From Fen-1058 sp964398185 (GTDB lineage Bacteria > Chloroflexota > Anaerolineae > Fen-1058), in contig CAYNML010000020.1 of NCBI GenBank assembly GCA_964398185.1, forward strand, positions 9,776-73,775: a stretch of DNA of 64,000 nt, given 5' to 3'. A program made the position numbers and the translations under genes. Positions 53,151 to 61,829 of this stretch are shown one piece after another. Below the pieces are notes generated by a model. It was not told where the DNA came from. It ran no database searches and saw nothing but the letters and a program-made list of their open reading frames with translations. Each line of letters opens with the position of its first letter. Position 1 is the first letter of the stretch.

Positions 53151-55457
53151 ATGCGCCACGGAACAATCTGGCTCAGGGTTCTCATCGTCTGCGGTCTGCT
53201 GATCACAGTGATCGCCGGCACTGCTCGTTTGGCCGCGGCCACGACGGTTGATCTGCCGCCCGATGAAGTGGTGGTGAAACTGCGTTCGACTGCTTCCATC
53301 GCTCCCCTCGCGGCGCGATATGGCGTGACCGTGATCGATCAACTGATCGAGAACCGGGTCTACTTTCTCAAACTGCCGGCCGGCCAGACTGCATCCAACT
53401 TGCTGCCCACGCTGAATGCCGACGCTGATCTGATCTTCGCTGAGCCGAACTACTATGCTGAAGCCCTGCCCAGCGGCACGCAGCGTTACATCAGCGGCCA
53501 CGGCAATTTTCCCGTCGTGGAGCAGCGCTATATTTCCGGGCACAGCATCTTCCTGGATGCGGCGCAAAACTACACCGGCACCGCCGCACCCAGCGGGATC
53601 GATCGGTGGGCCTGGAACACGATCGGGGTGGCCGACGCCCAACGCATCTCCACCGGGCAGGGCGTCATCGTCGCGGTGCTGGACAGCGGGCTGGCGGCCG
53701 ATCATCCGCTGCTCAACTCCAACCTCATCGCCGGTTATGATTTCGTCGGCATGACCAACCAGATCTATGATTTTGGCAACAACCTCGACGACGACGGCGA
53801 CGGCCAGATCGACGAGGGCACCGGTCACGGCACGCACATTGCCGGCATCATCGCCTCGGCGGCGCCCGGCGTGCAGATCATGCCGATTCGCGTGCTGAAT
53901 TCCGACGGGGTGGGCACGTACTGGGAAGTGGCGGCCGGCATCCGCTTTGCCGTGGATCATGGCGCGAAGGTCATCAACTTGAGCCTCAGCGCGCCGCTGC
54001 TGCCGCCCTCGCTGCAAGAGGCTCTGGATTATGCGGCGGCGCACAACGTTATCGTCATCGCGGCAGCGGGCACGGGCAGCGGGCCGAATTATCCGGCGGC
54101 TTACGCGAATGTGTTGGTGTTGGGAGTGGGCGCATCCGATCGGGGCGATGTGGCCGCACCGTTTTCCGGCGGGCGCAGCGTCGATCTGGATGTGTATGCG
54201 CCGGGTGTGGACATTTACAGCAGCTATCCGTACAACGGCTACGTCTATGGCAGTGGAACGTCCATGGCCGCGGCGCTGGTCTCCGCCGAAGCAGCCATGC
54301 TGCGCGCGCGCTATCCAGCGTGGACGGCTTCTCAAGTGAGCCAGCGCATCATCGCGCACACTGCGCCGGTGTCCGGCACCCTGCCGGGGCGGATCGATCT
54401 GGCGTCCGCGCTGTCGACCGGGCTGGAGGTGCACTATCAGCTCGGTGACATCGGCTCGCCAGCTGACAACAGCTTGAAGCCGCGCTGGCAAATCGTCAAC
54501 CACACGGCCATCACGATTCCGTTCAGCGAGTTGAAGCTGCGGTACTGGTACACCAACGAAGGCGATACCCCGCAGTCCTTCTGGTGTGACTACAGCCCGA
54601 TCGGTTGTGGCGGCATTACGGGCAGCTTCGTCAAGCTGGCCGCGTCCCAGAATGGCGCCGATACTTACCTCGAGGTGGGATTCACCTCCAGCGCGGGGGT
54701 GCTGGCGCCCGGCAAGATGAGCGGCGAGATTGTCGCGCGCATCAACAAAGCCGATTGGTCCAACTACAACGAGATCGGCGACTACTCTTACGAGGCTGCC
54801 CGCACGACTTACGCCGCGTGGACGCGGGTGACGCTCTATCGCAACGGACAATTGATCTGGGGTGTTGAACCGGGCGGCGCGGCTCCATCGCCCACGGCGA
54901 CGCAGCCCCCTGCGCCACTGCCGACAGCCACACGAACGGCCACGCCTGTCCCAACTGCGACAGCCACCACTCCGTCGAGCGCAACAGCCACACCCGTGCC
55001 AGTGGATAGCTACGCCGTGAACAGCGGCGGATCAGCCACGGGCGCTTTCGGCGCTGATGCTTTTGTCAGCAGTGGCAACACGTACTCGACCAACGCCGTA
55101 ATCGATACCAGCGGCGTTTACAATCCGGCCCCACAGGCGGTGTACCAGACGGAGCGCTGGAGCAGCACGGCGTTCACTTACACGCTATCAAGCTTGACTC
55201 CCGGGCGCAGTTACCTGGTGCGCCTGCATTTTGCCGAGATTGTGATGAGCGGGCCGCATCAGCGGCAGTTCAACGTGGCGATCAACACCATGCCGCTCTT
55301 AACCAACTATGACGTTTTTGCCGCCGCCGGGGCCAGGAACAAGGCGGTGGTCTATGAAGTTTCGGCTTCGGCCAACAGCAGCGGCCAGATCGTGGTGGCC
55401 TTTTCCAAAGGCCGCTATGACAATCCCAAGGTGAGCGGCATTCAGCTGATCAGGTAG
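53151..55457 (+). CDS. Secreted subtilase with cellulose-binding CBM3 and malectin domains
   Basis: 768 residues. Signal peptide (about 1-30), an I9-like propeptide (VDLPPDEVVVKLRSTASIAP, about 32-115), and an S8 protease domain with Asp178 (VLDSG), His226 (GHGTH) and Ser371 (GTSMA). A CBM3 module follows (residues about 425-575: LEVHYQLGDIGSPADNS, then RVTLYRNGQLIWGVEPGG), a Thr/Pro linker, then a malectin-like carbohydrate-binding domain (LTPGRSYLVRLHFAEIVMSG, KVSGIQLIR). Between propeptide and protease there is a repeat of RYISGH. The CBM3 closely resembles that in the neighbouring cellulase. The gene follows the CHAT gene by 24 bp and ends at a strong terminator. Confidence 0.93.
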   Translation: MRHGTIWLRVLIVCGLLITVIAGTARLAAATTVDLPPDEVVVKLRSTASIAPLAARYGVTVIDQLIENRVYFLKLPAGQTASNLLPTLNADADLIFAEPNYYAEALPSGTQRYISGHGNFPVVEQRYISGHSIFLDAAQNYTGTAAPSGIDRWAWNTIGVADAQRISTGQGVIVAVLDSGLAADHPLLNSNLIAGYDFVGMTNQIYDFGNNLDDDGDGQIDEGTGHGTHIAGIIASAAPGVQIMPIRVLNSDGVGTYWEVAAGIRFAVDHGAKVINLSLSAPLLPPSLQEALDYAAAHNVIVIAAAGTGSGPNYPAAYANVLVLGVGASDRGDVAAPFSGGRSVDLDVYAPGVDIYSSYPYNGYVYGSGTSMAAALVSAEAAMLRARYPAWTASQVSQRIIAHTAPVSGTLPGRIDLASALSTGLEVHYQLGDIGSPADNSLKPRWQIVNHTAITIPFSELKLRYWYTNEGDTPQSFWCDYSPIGCGGITGSFVKLAASQNGADTYLEVGFTSSAGVLAPGKMSGEIVARINKADWSNYNEIGDYSYEAARTTYAAWTRVTLYRNGQLIWGVEPGGAAPSPTATQPPAPLPTATRTATPVPTATATTPSSATATPVPVDSYAVNSGGSATGAFGADAFVSSGNTYSTNAVIDTSGVYNPAPQAVYQTERWSSTAFTYTLSSLTPGRSYLVRLHFAEIVMSGPHQRQFNVAINTMPLLTNYDVFAAAGARNKAVVYEVSASANSSGQIVVAFSKGRYDNPKVSGIQLIR

Positions 55458-55479
55458 GGCCGGTTTCGCGCAGAACGGA

Positions 55480-55509
55480 ACGGAGACCCCGCGCGGGTCT
55501 CCGTTTTTA
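55480..55509 (+). terminator. Rho-independent terminator after the subtilase gene
   Basis: ACGGAGACCCCGC pairs with GCGGGTCTCCGT, followed by TTTTTA. It separates the operon from the cellulase gene. Confidence 0.9.
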
Positions 55510-55524
55510 TTTCCGCAGCACATA

Positions 55525-55561
55525 AGACTTCTGAAGTTTCCGAAACTTCGGAAGCCTGCCC
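55525..55561. repeat. Intergenic repeat shared with 17570-17620
   Basis: GACTTCTGAAGTTTCCGAAACTT, then CGGAAGCCTG. The complement matches CAGGCTTCCGAAGTCTCC seen in the AGAAACC cluster. Partly palindromic. Confidence 0.5.
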
Positions 55562-55578
55562 CGGTTTTCAAGCTCCAT

Positions 55579-55608
55579 GTATTTTTTCGCCACCCTTCCG
55601 CCTCTATA
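55579..55608 (+). promoter_or_regulatory. Promoter-like element upstream of the cellulase gene
   Basis: GTATTTTTT and CCTCTATA separated by 13 bp, matching the pair before the anti-sigma gene (12 bp). It lies about 195 bp before the cellulase ATG. Confidence 0.45.
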
Positions 55609-55621
55609 GAATTAGCAGAGC

Positions 55622-55717
55622 ATGAAAAGTTTTGGTGCGAGACCCTGTTGGCGCTGAGCCAACGGGGAAGTTTCTGTCGCTACATCGTGAGAGCGCTCCC
55701 AGTGAGCCTGACGCTGG
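55622..55717 (+). promoter_or_regulatory. Structured leader of the cellulase mRNA
   Basis: Two stems are visible: CCCTGTTGGC with GCCAACGGGG (55643-55667, 5-nt loop) and CCAGTG with CGCTGG (55699-55717). A 12-codon frame MKSFGARPCWR ends with TGA in the first loop (55622-55657), which could be a leader peptide. No known riboswitch consensus is matched. The rest of this 346-bp gap holds only the terminator, repeat and promoter-like element noted separately. Confidence 0.35.
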
Positions 55718-55803
55718 AAAGGAGGCCGCCACACTTGCCATCGAACTCACTCTCGTCCTGCGCGCTGTGCTGATGATCTTACAGAACAACAAAGGAACCT
55801 CTC

Positions 55804-58800
55804 ATGCCTAACCGCTCAGTTCATCCAACAACCTTTCGCGTTTGCTCGTTTCTGATCATTCTGGGACTACTCGCTGCGGCGATCGGCCTGACGCCCTTCG
55901 TCGCCGTGCGCGCGGCCCCGGCTTACAACTATGGCGAGGCGCTGCAAAAATCGATCTGGTTCTATGAAGCCCAGGTATCCGGCCCCAAACCGGCCTGGAA
56001 TCGCGTAACATGGCGCGGCGATTCAGCGCTGAATGACGGCTCGGACGTGGGCAAGAATCTGACCGGCGGCTGGTTCGACGCCGGCGACCACGTCAAGTTC
56101 GGTCTGCCAATGGCGGCTTCGACCACCATGCTGGCGTGGGGCGCGGTGGAATATCGCGACGCCTACGTCAACAGCGGGCAGTTGACGCACCTGCTCAACA
56201 ACCTGCGCTGGGTCAACGATTACTTCATCAAGGCGCACACTGCGCCGAATGAGTTGTACGTGCAGGTGGGTGACGGCAATGCCGATCACAGCTTCTGGGG
56301 TCCGCCTGAGATCATGCAGATGGCGCGACCCGCGATGAAGATCACGGCGACGTGCCCCGGCTCCGATGCGGCCGGTGAGACCGCCGCGGCGATGGCGGCT
56401 TCGTCCATCGTCTTCCGCCCCACCGATGCGGCTTACGCCGACACGCTGCTCACGCACGCCGAGCAGCTCTACACCTTCGCCGACACCTATCGCGGCAAGT
56501 ACAGCGATTGCGTGACCGGCGCAAGTGCGTTCTACAACTCGTGGAGCGGTTACAACGACGAGCTGGTGTGGGGCGCCATCTGGCTGTATCGCGCGAAGGA
56601 AGCCAAGCAGGCGGGCAGCGGCGCGTCCTTCCTCACCAAAGCCGAGCAGTACTACGACAACCTCGGCACCGAGCCGCAGAGCACCGTCAAGTCCTACAAG
56701 TGGACCATCGCCTGGGACGATAAGGGCTATGGCGCTTACGTGCTGCTGGCCAAGCTGACGGGCGCGCAGAAGTACAAGGACGACGCGCAGCGCTGGCTCG
56801 ACTACTGGTCGGTGGGCGCCGGGCCGCGCACACCCGGCGGCTTGATCATCGTTGACAGCGGCGGCGGCTGGGGATCGCTGCGCTACGCGGCCAACACGGC
56901 TTTCTCCGCGCTGGTCTACGCCGATTATCTGGGCACATCCAATGCGCTGTACAGCCGCTATCACGATTTCGCCGTCAATCAAATCAACTATGCGCTGGGC
57001 GGCAATCCCAATAACCGCAGCTACGTGATCGGGTTTGGCAACAACCCGCCCATCAATCCGCATCATCGCGCCGCGCACGGATCGTGGATCAACGGCGGGC
57101 CGACGGGCGTGCCCACCAACAATCGGCACATCTTGTACGGCGCTTTGGTGGGCGGCCCGTCGACCACCAACGACAACGCCTACACCGACGATCGCAATGA
57201 CTTCAAAGCCAACGAAGTCGCCACCGATTACAACGCCGGCTTCACCAGCGCGCTGGCGCGCCTGTATCGCGAATACGGCGGCACGCCGCTGGCGACCTTC
57301 CCGGTGGCGGAAACGCCCGATGGGCCGGAGATGTCGATCGAGGCCAGCGTGAACGCCGCGGGCACCAACTTCACCGAGATCAAGGCCTACGTGATCAACA
57401 AATCGGCCTGGCCGGCGCGCATGCTCGATAAAGGATCGTTCCGCTACTTCTTCACGCTGGAGTCGGGTGTGACGCCGTCGATGATCACGCTGACGGCTAA
57501 CTACAATCAATGCACGGCGCCCAGCGGCCCCACGCAGTGGTCGGGCAACATCTACTACGTGACCATCAACTGCACGGGCACCAAGATCTTCCCCGGCGGG
57601 CAATCAGAGTATCGCAAGGAAGTGCAGTTCCGCATCGCCAGCTCGGGCGCGTGGGACGTCAGCAATGACTGGTCGTACAGCGGCATCGCCACCACGCCGG
57701 GCGCGACGCCGATCCCGGCCAACAACATTGTGCTGTACGACAACGGCGTGAAGGTGTGGGGCAACGAGCCGGGTACCACCGGCCCGACGAATACGTTCAC
57801 GCCGACGCCGTCGCGGACGTACACCCCGTCGCCGACACCCACCGGCCCCACTTCGACTTTCACGCGGACGCCCACTCGGACTAATACGCCCACGCCGACG
57901 CAGACCAGCCAACCGGGCGGCTGCAAGGTGACGTATACGGTTAATCAGTGGAATACGGGCTTCACCGCTGACGTGAAGATTACCAACAACGGGGCTACGG
58001 CCATCAACGGCTGGACGCTGGGCTGGGCCTTTGCGAACGGCCAGCAAGTGACCAGCGCGTGGAATGCCACGGTCAGCCAATCGGGTGCGAATGTGACCGC
58101 CAGCAATCCGGCCGGTCACTGGAACGGTACGATCGGCGCGAACGGCGGATCGGTGTCCTTCGGCTTCCAGGCGAACCACAACGGTACCAACACCATCCCG
58201 ACGGTCTTCACGTTGAACGGCGTCACCTGCGGCGATACGGGGCCGACCCCGACCTTCACACCGACCTCGACGCGCACCAACACGCCCACGGCGACCCGCA
58301 CGCCGACGCGCACCACTACTCCGACCCCCACGGCGACCGGCCCGACGAATACGTTCACGCCAACGCCCACGCGCACCAACACGCCGACGATGACGCGGAC
58401 GTTTACGCCCACGCCGACCAACACCCCCTTCACGCCGCAGCCTGCCGGGTTGAAGGTGCAATATCGGGTGGGTGAGACCGGCGGCAGTGTCAATCAAATC
58501 CGCGCGGCTTTCAACATCGTCAACACGGGCAGTAGCGCCGTGCCGTTGAGCGAGTTGAAGATTCGTTACTGGTATACCATCGACGGCGTCAAGGCGCAGA
58601 CCTTCAACTGCGATTACGCGCAGGTGGGCTGCGGCAACGTCAGCGGCGCTTTCCAGGCGATGGCGGTGGCCGTACCGAATCAAGCGGATTACTACTATGA
58701 AGTGAGCTTTGGCGCGAGCGCGCCCAGCGTTCCGGCCAACGGCCAGAGCGGCGAGATTCAAACGCGCATCAACAAGACCGATTGGACCAACTACACCCAG

Positions 58801-60387
58801 ACGAACGACTACTCGTTCGACGCGACCAAGACCGCCTTTGCCGACTGGACGCGCGTGACGCTGTATCGCAACGGCGTGCTGGTGTGGGGCGCCGAGCCGG
58901 TGGCCGGGACGCCCACCTTTACGCCGACGCCCACCCGCACGTACACTCCGTCGCCCACGCCGACCGGGCCGACCCCCACGCCCACACCGACTGGCACTGG
59001 GAGGTTCCGCGTCGACGCGCAGGGCAACATCAGGCTGAATGGCACGATCTTCCGCGTGAAAGGCGGCTCCTGGTTCGGGCTGGAAGGACGGCATGAGCCT
59101 TCCAACGACCCCACCAATCCCAGCGGCGCTCCGATGGAGCAGTACATGGGCAACGTCTTCTGGGCGCCGAGCGGCCGCACCTACGATCAGGATATCGCCG
59201 AGTTCAAGGCCATGGGCATTAACGTGATCCGCCTGCCCGTGGTACCGCAGACGCTCACCGGCACCGATCCGCAGGGCATGGCGCCGTTCCTCAAGAACGA
59301 TCCGTCCGTGCGCATCGCCAACTCGCGCCTGGCGCTGGAAACGATCATCCAGAAGTTGGACGCGGCTGGCATCTACGTGCTGCTCGACATCCACTCCTGC
59401 TCCAACTACGTGGGCTGGCGAGCCGGGCGCTTCGACGCCCGCCCGCCCTATGCCGACGCCACCCGGAACAACTACGACTTCAAGCGCGAGGATTCCTCTT
59501 GCGCGGCGACCAACAATCCGAGCACCGTCACCCGTATCCAGCCCTACGACCAGAGCAAGTGGGTGGCCGATTTGCAGACGCTGGCCGGCCTGGAACAACA
59601 ACTCGGGGTTGATAACGTCATCGGCATCGACATCTTCAATGAGCCGCATGACTACACCTGGGCTGAGTGGAAGGCGTTGATCGAGCTGGCCTACGCCACG
59701 ATCAACCCGATCAATCCCAACATCCTGATCTTCGCGCAGGGCATCGGCACCGTGGCCGGCACGCAGGACGGCTCACCCACCACCACCATCCAGGTGCCGC
59801 ATGGCAATCTCGCGTCGAATCCCAACTGGGGTGAGAACCTGTACGAGGCGGGAGCCAATCCGCCGGCCATCCCGAAAGATCGGCTGGTGTACTCGCCGCA
59901 CACCTACGGCCCGTCGGTGTTCGTGCAGAAGATGTTCATGGATCCGGCCCAGCCGCAGTGCGCGGGGCTGGAAGGCGACGCTGCCGCCGAGGCGGACTGC
60001 AACATCGTGATCAACCCGACGCTGCTGCGGCAGGGTTGGGAAGAACACTTCGGCTACCTGAAGGCGCAGGGGTACGCGATTGTTATCGGCGAGTTCGGCG
60101 GCAACATGGACTGGCCGGGCGGCAAAGCCAGCCTGCGCGATCAGCAGCTGTGGAGCCACATCACCGACCGAACGATCGATGAGCAGTGGCAGAATGCCTT
60201 TGTCGACTACCTGATCGACGCAGGTATCACGGACACCATCTACTGGTCGATCAATCCAGAGTCCGGCGATACCGGCGGCCTGTACACCACGCCTTATCAG
60301 CCCGGCTCCAACGAGTCTGGCTGGGGCACGTGGGGGCCTCTTGACACGCGGAAGATGAATTTGTTGAATCTGCTCTGGGGTAACTGA
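55804..60387 (+). CDS. Multidomain cellulase: GH9-CBM3c-CBM2-CBM3-GH5
   Basis: 1527 residues. Signal peptide to about 37. GH9 catalytic domain about 41-500 with Asp92 and Asp95 (WFDAGDHVKFG), His420 region (PHHRAAHGSW) and Glu471 (NEVATDYNAGF). CBM3c about 506-656, typical of processive GH9 endoglucanases. CBM2 about 706-808 and a second CBM3 about 882-1035, separated by Thr/Pro linkers. GH5 about 1067-1527 with acid/base Glu1280 (IFNEPHDYTW) and nucleophile Glu1430 (GEFGG). It should hydrolyse crystalline cellulose outside the cell. Its linkers repeat almost the same DNA (for example near 57781 and 58339), a sign of internal duplication. AAGGAA precedes the ATG. Confidence 0.95.
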   Translation: MPNRSVHPTTFRVCSFLIILGLLAAAIGLTPFVAVRAAPAYNYGEALQKSIWFYEAQVSGPKPAWNRVTWRGDSALNDGSDVGKNLTGGWFDAGDHVKFGLPMAASTTMLAWGAVEYRDAYVNSGQLTHLLNNLRWVNDYFIKAHTAPNELYVQVGDGNADHSFWGPPEIMQMARPAMKITATCPGSDAAGETAAAMAASSIVFRPTDAAYADTLLTHAEQLYTFADTYRGKYSDCVTGASAFYNSWSGYNDELVWGAIWLYRAKEAKQAGSGASFLTKAEQYYDNLGTEPQSTVKSYKWTIAWDDKGYGAYVLLAKLTGAQKYKDDAQRWLDYWSVGAGPRTPGGLIIVDSGGGWGSLRYAANTAFSALVYADYLGTSNALYSRYHDFAVNQINYALGGNPNNRSYVIGFGNNPPINPHHRAAHGSWINGGPTGVPTNNRHILYGALVGGPSTTNDNAYTDDRNDFKANEVATDYNAGFTSALARLYREYGGTPLATFPVAETPDGPEMSIEASVNAAGTNFTEIKAYVINKSAWPARMLDKGSFRYFFTLESGVTPSMITLTANYNQCTAPSGPTQWSGNIYYVTINCTGTKIFPGGQSEYRKEVQFRIASSGAWDVSNDWSYSGIATTPGATPIPANNIVLYDNGVKVWGNEPGTTGPTNTFTPTPSRTYTPSPTPTGPTSTFTRTPTRTNTPTPTQTSQPGGCKVTYTVNQWNTGFTADVKITNNGATAINGWTLGWAFANGQQVTSAWNATVSQSGANVTASNPAGHWNGTIGANGGSVSFGFQANHNGTNTIPTVFTLNGVTCGDTGPTPTFTPTSTRTNTPTATRTPTRTTTPTPTATGPTNTFTPTPTRTNTPTMTRTFTPTPTNTPFTPQPAGLKVQYRVGETGGSVNQIRAAFNIVNTGSSAVPLSELKIRYWYTIDGVKAQTFNCDYAQVGCGNVSGAFQAMAVAVPNQADYYYEVSFGASAPSVPANGQSGEIQTRINKTDWTNYTQTNDYSFDATKTAFADWTRVTLYRNGVLVWGAEPVAGTPTFTPTPTRTYTPSPTPTGPTPTPTPTGTGRFRVDAQGNIRLNGTIFRVKGGSWFGLEGRHEPSNDPTNPSGAPMEQYMGNVFWAPSGRTYDQDIAEFKAMGINVIRLPVVPQTLTGTDPQGMAPFLKNDPSVRIANSRLALETIIQKLDAAGIYVLLDIHSCSNYVGWRAGRFDARPPYADATRNNYDFKREDSSCAATNNPSTVTRIQPYDQSKWVADLQTLAGLEQQLGVDNVIGIDIFNEPHDYTWAEWKALIELAYATINPINPNILIFAQGIGTVAGTQDGSPTTTIQVPHGNLASNPNWGENLYEAGANPPAIPKDRLVYSPHTYGPSVFVQKMFMDPAQPQCAGLEGDAAAEADCNIVINPTLLRQGWEEHFGYLKAQGYAIVIGEFGGNMDWPGGKASLRDQQLWSHITDRTIDEQWQNAFVDYLIDAGITDTIYWSINPESGDTGGLYTTPYQPGSNESGWGTWGPLDTRKMNLLNLLWGN

Positions 60388-60409
60388 TCTTCCGCAGAAC
60401 GCTGAAACA

Positions 60410-60443
60410 GCGCGGTGAGTGTGGATCAGTCACGCTCACCGCG
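60410..60443 (+). terminator. Hairpin after the cellulase gene
   Basis: CGCGGTGAGTGTG pairs with CACGCTCACCGCG (one G-T) around GATCAGT, 25 bp after the stop. There is no clear U tract. It lies between the convergent cellulase and radical SAM genes. Confidence 0.5.
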
Positions 60444-60596
60444 TTCGGCCAATCTCGATCGATCATCGGCGGCTGCCCGGTCAGCCTCGCAGGACCAGCC
60501 CCGCTCACGCAGCGATCGCACGATCGCTGCGTCTGACCAATCCGCTCGCTGCCGCTCTCTCCCCGGCCGGGCGCCAGCCGATGGATCGATATCAAT

Positions 60597-61693
60597 TTAC
60601 GGGCACTGAATCAAACCCTGCGCCCACAGGCAGCCGCCGCAGGCCGGAAAGACATTGCCCAGGCAGTCTTCTTCATTGCCGTCCAGCATCTCGCAGCCGC
60701 CGCAGAACGTGCACGGCGCGAAGCCAAACCCCTGCACGTGATCGCGATAGGCCGCATACTGGGGATCATTCCAAATGTCCAGCAGGCCGCGCTGATTCAC
60801 ATTCCCCACGATGTGCGCGCGTGACATGCGCCAGTGCTTGTTGATGTGATGCGTGTGCGTGTGCATCAACGGCAGGCACGGACTGACATTGCCGTTCCAG
60901 GCAATGGCCAGCGCGCCGCTCTCGATGAAATTGCACGCATCGTTCGCGCCGCCCAGGCTGCTGCCCGCAAAATTGACGTTGAAGCCGCTGCTGAACGCTT
61001 TGAACAGCGCGTCCGCTGTTTCCGGCGTGAACGGCAGCTTGGGCATGCTCAAACGCGGCATCCATTTAGACGACATGTAGGTGATGTCGTTCAACGCGCT
61101 TTCGTACAGCACCTCGCCGCGCAGCTGCTCGTCGATGGCGAGCACGTTGCTGACCTTGAAGTGCGCCGCCCCCAGGCTTTTGGCGAGTTTCAACACGTCC
61201 GGCAGATCGTTGATGTTGCGTTTCATCGCCACGAAGGCCACGCCGATCTCTGGTTTGGCAAAGTGGCTGGGGCGGCGCAGCTTGCGCAGCANNNNNNNNN
61301 NNNNNNNNNNNNNNNNNNNNNNNNNNNNNNNNNNNNNNNNNNNNNNNNNNNNNNNNNNNNNNNNNNNNNNNNNNNNNNNNNNNNNNNNNNNGGATCGAGA
61401 TCCTTGATCCCGTCGAGAATGCGCGCGTAGGTCGCATCGGTCATGCGGCCCAGCGACTCGGCCCAGTTGTTGCGATAGCACGTCACGCAATCGAGGTTGC
61501 AGTGATCGGTCGGCTCGACGTAGAGGCGCGTCAACTGCGAGGTGGGGCGGTGCAGGCGCACGACGTTGTTCTCATTGTCCACGCGCACCCTCGCGCCCGG
61601 CACCAGCCCGTACTGCCGCGCGATCTCCGGCGGCAGAATTAACCTGCCCTGTTCATCGACTTCGGCGAAACTCGCCTGCTTGCCTGGAATCAT
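60597..61693 (-). CDS. Radical SAM/SPASM protein with AbrB-type N-terminus (split by assembly gap)
   Basis: Both ends of one gene flank a 100-N gap. The N-terminal part (61392-61693) starts MIPGKQASFAEVDEQG and shows an AbrB/SpoVT-like fold (LILPPEIARQYGLVPGARVR), then the radical SAM cluster CNLDCVTCYR. The C-terminal part (60597-61291) shows a SPASM-like auxiliary cluster region (CTFCGGCEMLDGN, CLGNVFPACGGC). Such proteins mature peptides or cofactors. AbrB-radical SAM architectures have been linked to tungsten-enzyme maturation in some genomes, but no such enzyme is visible here. The reading frames on the two sides cannot be aligned across the gap. Confidence 0.8.
61292..61391. other. Assembly gap of 100 N
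   Basis: Exactly 100 N inside the radical SAM gene; the true length is unknown and the frame on either side cannot be compared. Confidence 0.99.
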
Positions 61694-61785
61694 AGGTCAC
61701 ACTCCCTTGATTAGGAAATTATATCCTCTGGCGGCAAGCCCGGATATGACGCAGATCAGCCCGTTTGAACCTTCCTGCTTTTCGT

Positions 61786-61829
61786 GTTACTCTTGCGACT
61801 AACGCACTATCTCACTATTGGACTAACTC
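61786..61829. repeat. Octamer repeat (GACTANNN type) before the Clp gene
   Basis: GACTAACG, CACTATCT, CACTATTG, GACTAACT run directly into the Clp start codon. The units resemble the array at 42825-42860. No separate ribosome binding site is evident. Confidence 0.55.

Noticed and set aside
52836..54851. Minus-strand open frame opposite the CHAT/subtilase boundary
   Set aside because: It spans antisense to two clear genes and has no recognisable domain.
55643..55717. Leader hairpins considered as a known riboswitch (cobalamin, c-di-GMP, ydaO, fluoride)
   Set aside because: None of the conserved core sequences of these classes is present.
57604..59649. Long minus-strand open frame opposite the cellulase
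   Set aside because: Antisense shadow of the GH9-GH5 gene; translation is Arg/Gly-rich without motifs.
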